64,000 nucleotides of DNA from Chitinophaga varians (GCF_014529945.1 NZ_JACVFB010000001.1:682001-746000), one strand, 5' to 3'. Numbered from the stretch's first letter, positions 16,086 to 25,410 are shown. Numbers and translations are program-made. Notes: generated from the sequence alone by a model not told the origin.

Positions 16086-17369
16086 ATGCAACCAAATATT
16101 CACCGCGGCCAACTTTTCTGGGCCAGTTGTTTTGCACTTCTTGTCACCTCCCTGTCATTTGGCATCCGGGCCGGACTACTGGACACCTGGGGTACTGAGT
16201 TTAACCTCAGTAAAAGTGAACTAGGCACCATTGCGGCTTCCGCTTTCTGGGGATTTCCACTCGCGGTTATTATCGGCGGAATGGTCGTTGACATCATCGG
16301 AATGAAGAAATTGCTGGTGATGGCCTTCGTGTTTCACCTGCTGGGCATCCTGCTCACTATTTTTGCCAACGGTTATTGGACACTTTATGTATCCACCTTG
16401 CTGATCGGTATTGCCAACGGTACAGTAGAAGCAGCCTGTAATCCGCTGGTCGCGGCCACTTTCCCTGATAATAAGACAACGAAGCTGAATCACTTCCACC
16501 TTTGGTTTCCGGGTGGTATCGTCATCGGAACACTGATTGTACTGGTCTTTAATAAAATGGGTATTGGCTGGAAGGTACAGGTTGGCACTATGCTGGTCCC
16601 TACGCTGATCTACGGCTATCTTTTCTCCAGATTAACATTCCCGGTTACCGAGCGTATAGCCGCAGGCGTTTCTACCGGAGAGATGTATAAATCACTACTG
16701 AACCCACTTTATCTGTTTATGATGGTGTGTATGTTTGGTACGGCCATTACAGAGTTGTTTACTAACCAGTGGATCGATGTATTACTGAGAAATGTAACCA
16801 GCAACGCCATCCTGATCCTTACGCTTACTACCGGTGTAATGGTAATAGGGCGCGGACTGGCAGAGCCGGTGGTGCATCGGTTTTCACCGCAGGGCGTACT
16901 GTTGTTGTCCGCTGTTTTTTCTGCGCTGGGCATCTATTTGCTGGGTCATACCAGTGGTAATATGATTTTCGTAGGCGCCCTGGTCTTCGGTATAGGCGTA
17001 TGTTATTTCTGGCCTACCATGCTGGGGTTTGTATCAGAAAACCTGCCCCGTACCGGCGCTGTAGGATTGAATTTTATGGGAGGAGCTGGTATGTTTGCCG
17101 TATCCCTCTATATGATGTTTATAGGCGGGCATTATGACGAACTGCTGGCGCAGAAGCTGCCGGCCGGCGCTGACTTGAAATTGTATAATGAAGCGGCCCC
17201 CGGATCAGAGATGGCGGTGGTAATGGCTGAAGCAAAGAAAGCTGCTGGTCCGGAAATACTGAACACCACGCTGATCATCCCGGTTATTCTTATCGTGGCT
17301 TTTACCGGGCTGGTAATATACATGCGGGGAAGGAAAAAAGCGCAGCAGCTGGTACCTGTTAATGCCTGA
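16086..17369 (+). CDS. MFS transporter, probable sugar permease
   Basis: This encodes about 427 residues with twelve predicted membrane segments and no signal peptide. It resembles the fucose/glucose-permease-like MFS group of Bacteroidota: GIRAGLLDTWGTEF in helix 1, the loop after helix 2 GGMVVDIIGMKK, and a large central loop. I use the ATG at 16086 (MQPNIHRGQ); an in-frame ATG at 16044 would add 14 unlikely residues. It lies 310 bases after the glycosidase gene. A TATCTTTA at about 15930 could be a promoter of its own. A strong hairpin follows. Confidence 0.88.
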   Translation: MQPNIHRGQLFWASCFALLVTSLSFGIRAGLLDTWGTEFNLSKSELGTIAASAFWGFPLAVIIGGMVVDIIGMKKLLVMAFVFHLLGILLTIFANGYWTLYVSTLLIGIANGTVEAACNPLVAATFPDNKTTKLNHFHLWFPGGIVIGTLIVLVFNKMGIGWKVQVGTMLVPTLIYGYLFSRLTFPVTERIAAGVSTGEMYKSLLNPLYLFMMVCMFGTAITELFTNQWIDVLLRNVTSNAILILTLTTGVMVIGRGLAEPVVHRFSPQGVLLLSAVFSALGIYLLGHTSGNMIFVGALVFGIGVCYFWPTMLGFVSENLPRTGAVGLNFMGGAGMFAVSLYMMFIGGHYDELLAQKLPAGADLKLYNEAAPGSEMAVVMAEAKKAAGPEILNTTLIIPVILIVAFTGLVIYMRGRKKAQQLVPVNA

Positions 17370-17408
17370 AGGGTCTTTTAATCACCACACACGTTTAATA
17401 AATATGGA

Positions 17409-17453
17409 AGCACCCACTTTGAAGGCGGTAATATCGCCTTTAAAGTGGGTGCT
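17409..17453. terminator. Bidirectional hairpin terminator
   Basis: Two 19-base arms (17409-17427 and 17435-17453) pair with a single mismatch around a seven-base loop. It lies between the convergent MFS and YrdB-like genes and can serve both. Confidence 0.88.
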
Positions 17454-17486
17454 GTCTTTCCCGTGAATACCCTCGCGGGGATAAAT

Positions 17487-17843
17487 TTACTTAACGGCAC
17501 CGGTATACTCATTGAACAGTACTGCCGCAACTTCTGTGATCACCACCAAAGCATAAAACATCCAGGCATAATGTTTCATGCCCACTTTAAAAAGCAGGTA
17601 AGTAGGGATGAGGTAGATCAGGAATTTGAAAATAACGATGTAGGGCAACTTTAACCTCCCCGTAGCGGTTGGCGCCGCCCATAGGCTCCAGGCCACAATG
17701 ATAAGCAGCAATAAGCCGGCTGCCACTGCATATCTTAACCACGGGGTATTGATGATCTTAATGGGACCATACACAGCGACGATGAGCATGATGATTTCCA
17801 GTGAAAATGCCATTAAACGATTTAACCACTTAAGCAGGTACAT
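17487..17843 (-). CDS. YrdB-family membrane protein (DUF2568)
   Basis: The 118-residue protein has four membrane helices, the length and layout of the YrdB/DUF2568 family of unknown function. The conserved W-x-x-W-x-A-P segment appears as AWSLWAAPTATGRLKLP between helices 2 and 3. It stands alone before the bidirectional terminator. Confidence 0.75.
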   Translation of the reverse strand: MYLLKWLNRLMAFSLEIIMLIVAVYGPIKIINTPWLRYAVAAGLLLLIIVAWSLWAAPTATGRLKLPYIVIFKFLIYLIPTYLLFKVGMKHYAWMFYALVVITEVAAVLFNEYTGAVK

Positions 17844-18005
17844 TTGATAAATAGGGTTTGATGAGTAAATGCCTTTGACTGGAAAAATCAGTGTAGGTTT
17901 AGATGGTGTAATAATTTTTTTACCAGAGATTATATGATTACTACACCCTTCTTCCCGGGTTTATCTCTGGGCATTCAGGTCTGTTCTTCTTATTCTTGAT
18001 TTTTT

Positions 18006-19478
18006 TTATTTAAGATAGCCTAATACCTGGAGGCGATTGATTGTTGTGATAGCTAGTTCCCAAAATTCTTTTGGCTCTGTGACATACTCATTACTTTTTA
18101 AATATTCCCCCGTGTTGTCAAGGTAACTGGTAGTATATAGTTGAACTCGATTAATGATGTTTCTATCGTATCCAATATCTCTTTCTGCTTCTAAAATAAA
18201 TTTTTTGTTTTTATAAGAAATAACAATCGGATCTGTAGGATTACTTTCTATCATTGTGTAGTTAAGGATGTATAATAAATTACCCGCGTAAAGCATGATA
18301 AACTCTAGTTTAATACTTTCACGTTTCAACTTCTCTAAAATGATGGTAGCACCATTGGCACCTCCCAGAAGTTCGGTTAGATATTTTAATTTATGTATCA
18401 TGGGGACACGCCAGACATTAACTGGATTATAATCCCCAAGATCAACCTCTTCTTTGTGGTAGGTTAAGTTCTTGGTATAGGTATTAAGTATTGATCTCAG
18501 ACTCAGATCGCCTTTTTCGAGTAGTAAACTAATTATCGCTCTTAACCATCCATCTCTAAAATAGAGTTGTTGTGCTTCTTCCTTTTTTCCGTCAGTAGTA
18601 TATGAACTAATAATTTCATCAGTGATTTTGGCTACTGCTGCTCTATTGTCGAAGTGATAGATATCCGTACTGTAAAATTTATCGATGTATCCTGTAAAGT
18701 CGGCTAATGCCCCATAGCGGTGAAGGAAGATATTCCGAATGTTATCGATGTCGCTTACAATAACGACCTTGTCAAATCCAAATTTGTTAGGCCCTCTACT
18801 ACTATTTTTGGCATCAAAATGAGCTGCAAAGACGTTGAGGATTCTAAAAACATGCTCAGGATCCAGGCGGTCCAGATCGTCTAATACAAGCACAGATTTT
18901 TTAGGTTTATTAGATGCTATTTTCCCAGATATTATTTTGGTAATTACGTCATTTTCTACCAAGCTTCCTGCTTTACCCTCGAGAAGGTCAAGGTATTCAG
19001 CTAGTTTGTCGCCATCACTTTTATTTTCATCGTCATGATAAGCTAGATATTCGTCTTTGAGGTTACCCAATTTCTCGTACATGTCCAGAATACTTTTCCC
19101 AACTTCGGGAACCATGGCTATTATAGCCTCCAGGACTTTGTCCATTCTTTTGAGCATAAATTTGGGTAGGGTCCGCAAATAGCTTTTGCTTTCCTCAGGA
19201 AAGCTATGATGTTGTTCCAGCATGGCCAAGATAATATCATATTTAATATATTTCATGATATCCTCATTGGAAGAAATGGAGTAGTTAACAGGAAATAGAT
19301 GATATACTTCGTATTGTTGCTTTATCTTCTCTTGGTCAAAGTAGTTTTTAATAAAGGAAGTTTTACCACTGCCATATCTGCCAGAGAAGAAAATTCGTTC
19401 ATTCTCATCCAGGGTTAGATGTTTCTCAAATTCTAATATGGGATAGTTGAAAATCTCTTGGAAGATGGGGGACCTCAT
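18006..19478 (-). CDS. KAP-type P-loop NTPase
   Basis: The 490-residue protein has a Walker A GRYGSGKTS (G33-S41) almost at its N-terminus and a Walker B SVLVLDDLDRLDP (about residue 193-205), the hallmark order of KAP/STAND-related P-loop NTPases. The segment VVIVSDIDNIRNIFLHRYG fits the KAP sensor region. KAP proteins usually carry membrane helices between the Walker motifs; none is obvious here, so this is a soluble member. Some KAP NTPases belong to phage-defence systems, but no partner (nuclease, TIR, membrane effector) lies beside it. The gene is clearly AT-richer than its neighbours, a sign of transfer. Confidence 0.75.
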   Translation of the reverse strand: MRSPIFQEIFNYPILEFEKHLTLDENERIFFSGRYGSGKTSFIKNYFDQEKIKQQYEVYHLFPVNYSISSNEDIMKYIKYDIILAMLEQHHSFPEESKSYLRTLPKFMLKRMDKVLEAIIAMVPEVGKSILDMYEKLGNLKDEYLAYHDDENKSDGDKLAEYLDLLEGKAGSLVENDVITKIISGKIASNKPKKSVLVLDDLDRLDPEHVFRILNVFAAHFDAKNSSRGPNKFGFDKVVIVSDIDNIRNIFLHRYGALADFTGYIDKFYSTDIYHFDNRAAVAKITDEIISSYTTDGKKEEAQQLYFRDGWLRAIISLLLEKGDLSLRSILNTYTKNLTYHKEEVDLGDYNPVNVWRVPMIHKLKYLTELLGGANGATIILEKLKRESIKLEFIMLYAGNLLYILNYTMIESNPTDPIVISYKNKKFILEAERDIGYDRNIINRVQLYTTSYLDNTGEYLKSNEYVTEPKEFWELAITTINRLQVLGYLK

Positions 19479-19756
19479 TTTTAGCTAATGATTAGTAAGG
19501 AAAGTACGAAAATAGCCATTTTGGAGGAATGAATTGCATATACCCTTTGGTAGCTTATTAATTGGTCAATAAATATTGGTATTTAATTTGTTTTACATAT
19601 ATTTGGTGTGTAAGATTGGGCTAAAAATAAGGAATATCGTCGATTCATATAGTGCCCCCCTGCGTTGAGATACATATAATTTAGAAAACATAACAACCAT
19701 AATAAGCTCCTGTGCGTATGGAGTATATATCTTGAATTGATAAAAAGGAATAAAAA

Positions 19757-20179
19757 ATGAAACCCCTGGTTAGCTATCTCAAATTGTTGCTATTATTATT
19801 GTTGTTTTTACCTATTCACGCTGGGTTTGCACAAGGTGGACCGACTTCCGGTAAACTTATTGGAGCGTGGTATTGTATTAGAATAGATTGTCCGGATCAG
19901 CTTATACAATTTGAGAAAAGAGCAGATAATAGTTTAACTGTCTATCGCACATTAACTTTGGAGGAACCGAACTCTTATCGTTTAGGGGTTGGTGGAACAT
20001 CTTCAGCCGGATATTGGGAACTGGAAGGAAACTCCTTAATTTTGACAGAAGGCACAAATGGCAATCAGACTAGATTTACCTGTGAGTTTATTGCTGGGCA
20101 ACCGTTTTTAGTACTGACGACGAAAGATAAGTGCAAGTGGTATCTGGTTACCAGAGGAGGAAAGCGCAAGTTACTATAA
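19757..20179 (+). CDS. Small secreted protein of unknown function
   Basis: The 140-residue product has a signal peptide (about residues 1-26, with a run of leucines, ending GFAQ). The mature part is a predicted all-beta domain with two Cys pairs (CIRIDCPD and CEF/CKW) and a lipocalin-like strand pattern (GAWYCIRI, SAGYWELEGNSLILTEG). No family is recognised with confidence. It is AT-rich like the divergent KAP gene and ends shortly before a strong hairpin. Confidence 0.6.
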   Translation: MKPLVSYLKLLLLLLLFLPIHAGFAQGGPTSGKLIGAWYCIRIDCPDQLIQFEKRADNSLTVYRTLTLEEPNSYRLGVGGTSSAGYWELEGNSLILTEGTNGNQTRFTCEFIAGQPFLVLTTKDKCKWYLVTRGGKRKLL

Positions 20180-20300
20180 GAGAGTTTTGCCTAATTCTTC
20201 CGACAGTCGATCTGATGTACCTATAAAATAGGGTTTACTAATCAGACTTTGCTCAGCGAAGAGGAAAGAAAGTTGATTGGTTCGTTATAGTGAGCAGTGA

Positions 20301-20340
20301 AAATCGAAAAGCTATAGTCACTATGGCTTTTCGATTTTTT
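20301..20340 (+). terminator. Hairpin terminator
   Basis: Seventeen-base arms (20301-20317 and 20321-20337) pair almost perfectly around a three-base loop and end in a T run. It lies 121 bases after the small secreted protein gene. Confidence 0.8.
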
Positions 20341-20454
20341 ATTTACTGATTTATTAAGCTGTATGACGTACGTCAATTGTTGGTAGATTCGTGTTCATCC
20401 CGTTTTTAGGTAACAGTTCCGATTTATTGCAATGGCTAACGTGCTCCGTGCATC

Positions 20455-21186
20455 TTACTTCACCGCCAGGTACGGATGATACTCCTGCGACAAATGAGTC
20501 CCTACATTAAAAAACATATCCACGCCCTCGTGGAGGTATTGCATGTCCAGCAACTTTGCATTAAAATAACTGGTCAATTCTGCAGACGTATGGTTACTCC
20601 AGTCGGTACCCTTGGGGGCATGTTTACCTTTTTCTGCTGTCGTATAGGTAAACGGAAAGGAAAAAGTTTTCTGTACCGACAGCGCGTTGCTACTAATGTC
20701 GGCATCTGAGGCATTGATCAGCGTGTGGATAGTGGCGTCTCCCGTAACGGAGAGGCAGGTGCTTTTTTTGAGCCCTTTTCCTTGCAGGAAAAACACTTCC
20801 GATACGGTTAAGTTACCGGCAATCTGGGCCAGACTATCGGTGTGATCGGGGTAGCGGGTCCACATGTTCCTGGTTTGTACGTTACCGGCTATCAGTCCTT
20901 CATAGAAGCTCAGTGCTTCGGTGTGCACATTTCCCAATACTACCGGCTGGGATAAACGAAGGTCGTCCCTCTCTTCCACATATTTATAGAATACGCCCCA
21001 GTAAATATCATTCAGCAGATTAAGACGGGCTGTTTCAATGTCACCTTCATAGACCGGGAAAAGCTGGTCTTCAAACTTTGATTTGTCTTTTGCTTTCTCG
21101 TACAGTGTTTCCAGTTTGTTACCGGTGGGGAGGAGGCTTCGTAAATCTTTAAAGGAAAGAATGTTGAACTTACTTTCGTGAATCAT
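20455..21186 (-). CDS. Protein of unknown function with beta-helix-like repeats
   Basis: The 243-residue protein has no signal peptide. Its middle part contains recurring short units (VVLGNVHTE, IAGNVQTR, IAGNLTVS, VTGDATIHT) spaced by about 20-30 residues, which suggests stacked beta-helix turns as in bactofilin-like or polymer-forming folds. I recognise no family. It is a single gene, divergent from the ene-reductase operon. Confidence 0.55.
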   Translation of the reverse strand: MIHESKFNILSFKDLRSLLPTGNKLETLYEKAKDKSKFEDQLFPVYEGDIETARLNLLNDIYWGVFYKYVEERDDLRLSQPVVLGNVHTEALSFYEGLIAGNVQTRNMWTRYPDHTDSLAQIAGNLTVSEVFFLQGKGLKKSTCLSVTGDATIHTLINASDADISSNALSVQKTFSFPFTYTTAEKGKHAPKGTDWSNHTSAELTSYFNAKLLDMQYLHEGVDMFFNVGTHLSQEYHPYLAVK

Positions 21187-21460
21187 ATTTGGGTATAAAC
21201 TTTAGGTATCAGGTTGACATTTGAGTGCCAAATATATAGCATTAAACAGATATAAAATGGTATAAAGCACCGAAACCTGCTGTGGGAGAAGTTTTTTACC
21301 TTCACCTATATATCAAAATTCCACGATGCTCAACGTCCATTGTAAAAGCGTGACCTGCCATTGCCGGGAAAAGTTAAAGTAGTTTAATATTATTTATTAT
21401 AGTAGTTGAACATCTGGCAGAAATGGTTGGGATAGTTTTGTGTTCATAATAAACGAACAT

Positions 21461-22582
21461 ATGGACATCTCAAAACATCCTATATTCCGGCCGTTGTCAT
21501 GGCCGGGACACACATTGAAAAACAGGCTGGTGATAGCGCCCATGTCGCGCGTCAGCGCTACGGTGGATGGACTGGCCACCCCCGAAATGGAAGCCTATTA
21601 TACTGCTTTTGCCAAAGGTGGTTTCAGCATGATCATCACAGAGGGTAATTATACAGACGAGGTAGCAAGTAAAAGCTATCCGCATCAACCCGGGCTCGTC
21701 TCTGCTGCGCATGCCGCTGCCTGGCAACCGGTAGCAGAACAGGTAAAAGCCAACGGAGCGCTGATCATCGCGCAACTGATGCATGCCGGCGCGCTGTCGC
21801 AATATTCCCGGGATACGCTTGCTCCTTCCGCTATACAACCCGTAGGCGTTAAAATGGCGCAATATGGCGGCACAGGAGCTTATCCCTTTCCGAAGGCCAT
21901 GACCCTGGCAGACATTCATACCGTAAAAGAAGGTTTCGTAAATGCGGCCAAAGTCGCACTAGAGGCCGGGTTTGATGGCATAGAGCTACATGCGGCCAAT
22001 GGGTATTTGCTCGATCAGTTTCTGACACCTGAACTCAATGTTCGGGAAGACCAATACGGAGGTAATACCGGCAACCGTTTTCGTATAGTCGCCGAAATTA
22101 TTCAGGCTATCAGAGCGGTGGTACCGGCACATTTCCTGGTGGGCATACGCCTGTCAGAGGGAAAAGTGAACGACCTCAAATACCGCTGGAAAGACGGTGT
22201 GGCCATGGCGGTGGAAGTATTGGAAGAAGTGAGAAAAGCAGCACCCGATTTTATTCATATTGCCGTTCAAAGCGGAGAGTGGGAGCGGGACAGCTTCTAC
22301 AGCAATGGCGACTCCTATGCCGCACTCGCCAAAAAAATTACCGGTAAGGTGGTCATCGCCAACGGCGGAATGCACCAACCGACAAGGGCTGCCCGGGTGC
22401 TGGACGAATCGCACGCCGACCTTCTCTCCATCGGAAAGGCCGCCCTGGCGGATCCTGCGTGGCCTTTACACATACAGCAGGGAACGTCGCCGCTCGCTTT
22501 CCATCCGGACATGCTCTGGCCGGAAGCCACCATCCAACATACGAATCAAATTATCCAATCCTTTTCTGTTAATGTCTTATGA
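21461..22582 (+). CDS. Old yellow enzyme-family alkene reductase
   Basis: The 373-residue product is a flavin-dependent ene-reductase of the OYE family (FMN, NADPH; reduces activated C=C bonds). Visible marks are NRLVIAPMSR at the start, HAGALS, the catalytic and FMN-contacting IELHAANGYLLDQFL with its His-Asn pair, the RLSEG strand and the C-terminal phosphate loop ANGGM...LLSIGKAALADP. I chose the ATG at 21461 (MDISKHPIF). A TAGTTTTG at 21433-21440 fits the -7 box. Its end overlaps the RidA-like gene by four bases, so the pair forms an operon. Confidence 0.92.
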   Translation: MDISKHPIFRPLSWPGHTLKNRLVIAPMSRVSATVDGLATPEMEAYYTAFAKGGFSMIITEGNYTDEVASKSYPHQPGLVSAAHAAAWQPVAEQVKANGALIIAQLMHAGALSQYSRDTLAPSAIQPVGVKMAQYGGTGAYPFPKAMTLADIHTVKEGFVNAAKVALEAGFDGIELHAANGYLLDQFLTPELNVREDQYGGNTGNRFRIVAEIIQAIRAVVPAHFLVGIRLSEGKVNDLKYRWKDGVAMAVEVLEEVRKAAPDFIHIAVQSGEWERDSFYSNGDSYAALAKKITGKVVIANGGMHQPTRAARVLDESHADLLSIGKAALADPAWPLHIQQGTSPLAFHPDMLWPEATIQHTNQIIQSFSVNVL

Positions 22583-23079
22583 AAACCCTTTTCTTAATGC
22601 TCATCAGCCTATACAGCATCAGCGTATCGGCACAATCAAAAAAATCATCTCATCAATTAAAAAACAATAAAATGAAAATCTCACAAATAAAAATCAATCC
22701 CGACCCATATCAACCTTTCCATCTCGCCCAGGGTTATCGCGCAGGCGATCTCCTGTTCATCTCCGGACAAACAGCCATCGACGACAATGGTCAGCTGGTG
22801 GGAATCGGTGATTTTGATAAGCAGGCTGCCAGGGCCTTTGAAAACCTGGAAAAGGTACTGAAAGCAGGAGGTTCCAGCCTTAAAAACGTGATCAAGGTGA
22901 CCATCCTCCTGAAAGACATGGGCAACTTTAATAAGATCGTTGCTTTGCGGGAAAAGTACTTTAAGGCGCCCTATCCGGCAGACACCATTCTGGAAGTATC
23001 ATCCCTTTATTCTCCTGATGCGCTGATAGAAATAGAAGCAGTAGCGGTAGCAGACGAGGCGGCAGAATGGAAACAGTAA
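22579..23079 (+). CDS. RidA-family protein with a possible signal peptide
   Basis: The 166-residue frame contains a RidA/YjgF domain (about residues 38-160), with GDLLFISGQTA, the trimer-forming ARAFENLEKVLKAGGSSLKNVIKVTILLKDM, and the C-terminal IEIEAVAVA. RidA enzymes hydrolyse reactive enamines and imines. The first 19 residues (MKTLFLMLISLYSISVSAQ) form a typical signal peptide, which is unusual for this cytosolic family. An internal ATG at 22672 (MKISQIKINP), preceded by an A-rich stretch, would give a normal cytosolic RidA. The ATGA overlap with the ene-reductase favours the longer form. A perfect hairpin follows. Confidence 0.88.
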   Translation: MKTLFLMLISLYSISVSAQSKKSSHQLKNNKMKISQIKINPDPYQPFHLAQGYRAGDLLFISGQTAIDDNGQLVGIGDFDKQAARAFENLEKVLKAGGSSLKNVIKVTILLKDMGNFNKIVALREKYFKAPYPADTILEVSSLYSPDALIEIEAVAVADEAAEWKQ

Positions 23080-23089
23080 AAAAACTGGT

Positions 23090-23137
23090 GCTATAAAAGA
23101 AAAAGCTGTCTGAAAAGACAGCTTTTTCTTTTATAGC
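23090..23137. terminator. Bidirectional hairpin terminator
   Basis: Perfect 22-base arms (23090-23111 and 23116-23137) enclose a GAAA tetraloop. The hairpin has A- and T-rich sides, so it can end transcription of both the RidA-like gene and the convergent propeller gene. Confidence 0.9.
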
Positions 23138-23154
23138 TTTACCACTTGCACGCA

Positions 23155-24213
23155 TCATACAGGGAGGTCATAACTGCGCAACTGACCTTCGCCGGTCGTT
23201 AGCAACAGTTTGCCATGCACTATCATGACGTTGATAATATTACTGCTGTAATCATAGATATAATCGGGGTTGGTAGTCGGATTGCCATCCAGGTCATAGG
23301 CGGTAAATTCAATGCCCTCCGGCATTACCTCTGCTTTACAACGCAGGTCTTTTCTGTCCAGCAACAACAATCTTCCAAACTGGGACATGACGAGGATATG
23401 GTGGTCATCTACGAAAAAGACGCTGTAGTTGATATTATCTGGTTCGGCGGAAGGGAAATCTTTGCTGCCGTCGAAAATAGCTGCCTGGTCCTGCGCTGCC
23501 GCTTTGTCCATTTCAGGGAAGGAGTAGATGGCCAGCGGCTCATCATAATGCGGGGCCATCACAAACTCTTTTCCGGAGGGAGCGAAGTTGCCCATGATCA
23601 TATTCTCACAGGGAGTAAGTTCGGTCAGGGAGATGATACCGTCGTTCAGCTGCAACTGCATCAGGATGGATTCTTCCTGTCCTGCAGCGGCTTCCAGCAG
23701 GATCGTGCCGTTGTCCGGCGTAGCATGAAATGCATAGGCGTATTGGTGACTTTCCAGCAGGGGGTAAGAAGCGATGACTTCAAAGGTGGCTACATCCATT
23801 ACCTGTAGCTCGTCGGTTTCATTTTCTTCTCCGGGCAATATATACCAGATCGTTTGGTTGTCTTTGGAGAAATAACAGGCGGCGCCCAGGAACCAGCCCC
23901 AGGAGCCATGTTCCACGGTATGCAGTACCTGGGTGCCTTCTGCGTCCAGAATACGGACGTCGGTCATGCCGGCAATGGCAATGAAGCGGCCGTCAGAAGA
24001 GGCCGACAGCTTGCTGCTGACATAGTTGGTGTTCTGTCCCTGCATGATCTTTTCCCAGACAATTTCGAGGTGGGCGTTGAGCTTTGTGATCAGCGGCTGA
24101 CTGGCAAAGTTCATCAGGACCTCTCCATTCGGCAACGGCACTACATTTACCGGGTTGGCAGTGAAGGTTAACTTGTTCTTTAATGGCAGGTTTATATGCG
24201 GAAATTGACTCAT
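23155..24213 (-). CDS. Beta-propeller-like protein of unknown function
   Basis: The 352-residue protein lacks a signal peptide. It consists of repeated four-strand units with phrases such as LSASSDGRFIAIAG, YFSKDNQTIWYIL and FHATPDNGTILLEA, each like a WD40 or quinoprotein blade; six or seven blades would fit the length. It is acidic. Such proteins bind partners rather than catalyse; no partner is apparent. It stands alone. Confidence 0.6.
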   Translation of the reverse strand: MSQFPHINLPLKNKLTFTANPVNVVPLPNGEVLMNFASQPLITKLNAHLEIVWEKIMQGQNTNYVSSKLSASSDGRFIAIAGMTDVRILDAEGTQVLHTVEHGSWGWFLGAACYFSKDNQTIWYILPGEENETDELQVMDVATFEVIASYPLLESHQYAYAFHATPDNGTILLEAAAGQEESILMQLQLNDGIISLTELTPCENMIMGNFAPSGKEFVMAPHYDEPLAIYSFPEMDKAAAQDQAAIFDGSKDFPSAEPDNINYSVFFVDDHHILVMSQFGRLLLLDRKDLRCKAEVMPEGIEFTAYDLDGNPTTNPDYIYDYSSNIINVMIVHGKLLLTTGEGQLRSYDLPV

Positions 24214-24290
24214 ATCTTTCGTTTATACCGTCGCAAAGGTAAGGCACAAACAGCTTTTCTGACAACCTGCATCTTTAAGGCTGTTTTATT

Positions 24291-24662
24291 TTATTCCTCC
24301 ACCCACATGCCGGTACGTTTGGCCAGATCGATTTTTTCCTGGCCATGCACGGTCATCAGGCCTGTTGCTATCATACGTTTGGCCCGTTCTATATTAGGTT
24401 TGCTCCATTTGCTTTTTGCTTTGCGGGGAGTAAACGTCAGGTAGAAGCTTTCTTTGTCCCGCCCTTTGGCTTTACTGTCTATCCATCCGAAGCACAGGGC
24501 TTCTTCCGTGGCGTCAATCAGGGAGATGCAGGGAACGTTACTCTTTTTATGGTACTGTATCAGCCATACGCCGGTCTCCGACTGGCAGTTGGCCTCCAGC
24601 CATTTCCGCCATTCAGCTCTGGTGGGAGCGTATACCGCTTGTCGTCCGTCAAGTGTTTCCAT
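24291..24662 (-). CDS. YdeI/OmpD-associated family protein, short form
   Basis: The 123-residue product matches the N-terminal two thirds of the YdeI/OmpD-associated family: WRKWLEANCQSETGVWL, EALCFGWIDSKAKG, YLTFTPRKAKSKWSKPNIERA and MTVHGQEKIDLAKRTGMW. Usual members run to about 190 residues with a further DUF1905-linked or bacteriocin-protection-type tail; here translation stops two residues after the family's conserved Gly-x-Trp. It may be a natural short form or a 3' truncation. The function is unknown. Confidence 0.8.
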   Translation of the reverse strand: METLDGRQAVYAPTRAEWRKWLEANCQSETGVWLIQYHKKSNVPCISLIDATEEALCFGWIDSKAKGRDKESFYLTFTPRKAKSKWSKPNIERAKRMIATGLMTVHGQEKIDLAKRTGMWVEE

Positions 24663-24747
24663 AACTTATCGTTTTAACAAAGGTAGCACCCGGTTTTGAC
24701 AGCCCTATGTCAGCAGGGGCGTGATTAAATCTAAAAAAATGTTCGGA

Positions 24748-24790
24748 GAAAAAAGAAGAGGTCATCTCCATGCGTGAGACAACCTCTTCT
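24748..24790 (-). terminator. Hairpin terminator of the lipoprotein gene
   Basis: Arms AGAAGAGGT (24754-24762) and ACCTCTTCT (24782-24790), with an inner TCTC/GAGA pair, are followed on the minus strand by a T run. It lies 54 bases beyond the stop of the lipoprotein gene. Confidence 0.75.
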
Positions 24791-24843
24791 GTCATAACAG
24801 TTGTATGGCTTTTGTATCATGCTGAAAATAACAGCACAACAGA

Positions 24844-25410
24844 TTATTTTTTCGGGGGGAACATTTTGGGTGGTGCCTGTTCATATTGATACATCAGATT
24901 AATTTTCCCGTCTTTATCAAACCGCCATGTTTCCTGCAGTTCTTTGGCGGTCCTTTTGCCACTGGCATCAGTTGAAATTTCCCGTGTCCATACCACTACC
25001 CAATCTTCTTTTTTATCCTTGCTTCTGAGGGGAATCCAGGCGTGGATGGAGTCAACGACCATGCCCATGGGTTCTCTTTTCTTTTTAGCCAGCACAAACA
25101 GGCTATCCCGGTTGCCGGCGAACATCATGCCATCGGAGAAGAACATGGTGTCATTGTCTGCAAAGAAAGGCTTGGCGTTGTCCAGGGTGTTGTTGTCCCA
25201 CTGCTGGTACACATTGAGCAATGTCTTCGCGTTTTTGGAATCGCCGATTTTAAAATCCGAAGAATAACTCGCTGTGTAAGGATATGCCATGTTTTCCTGT
25301 CCGGCTGGTTCGGATTCGGACATCTTTGTTGAATCCATTGCTGATTGTTTTGGGGTGGAGGTACAGGCAGCAAAAAACGCAAGAGATACGAAAAGGGAAA
25401 TCTTTTTCAT
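24844..25410 (-). CDS. Lipoprotein with a SnoaL/DUF4440-like domain
   Basis: The 188-residue protein starts with a lipoprotein signal (SLAFFAAC, Cys at about residue 16). The mature part has the alpha+beta cone shape of NTF2/SnoaL-like proteins: a helix with NAKTLLNVYQQWDNNTLD, then MFFSDGMMFAGNRDSLF and strands ending ETWRFDKDGKINLMYQYEQ. Such domains often bind small ligands; its role is unknown. It is a single gene between two terminators. Confidence 0.7.
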   Translation of the reverse strand: MKKISLFVSLAFFAACTSTPKQSAMDSTKMSESEPAGQENMAYPYTASYSSDFKIGDSKNAKTLLNVYQQWDNNTLDNAKPFFADNDTMFFSDGMMFAGNRDSLFVLAKKKREPMGMVVDSIHAWIPLRSKDKKEDWVVVWTREISTDASGKRTAKELQETWRFDKDGKINLMYQYEQAPPKMFPPKK

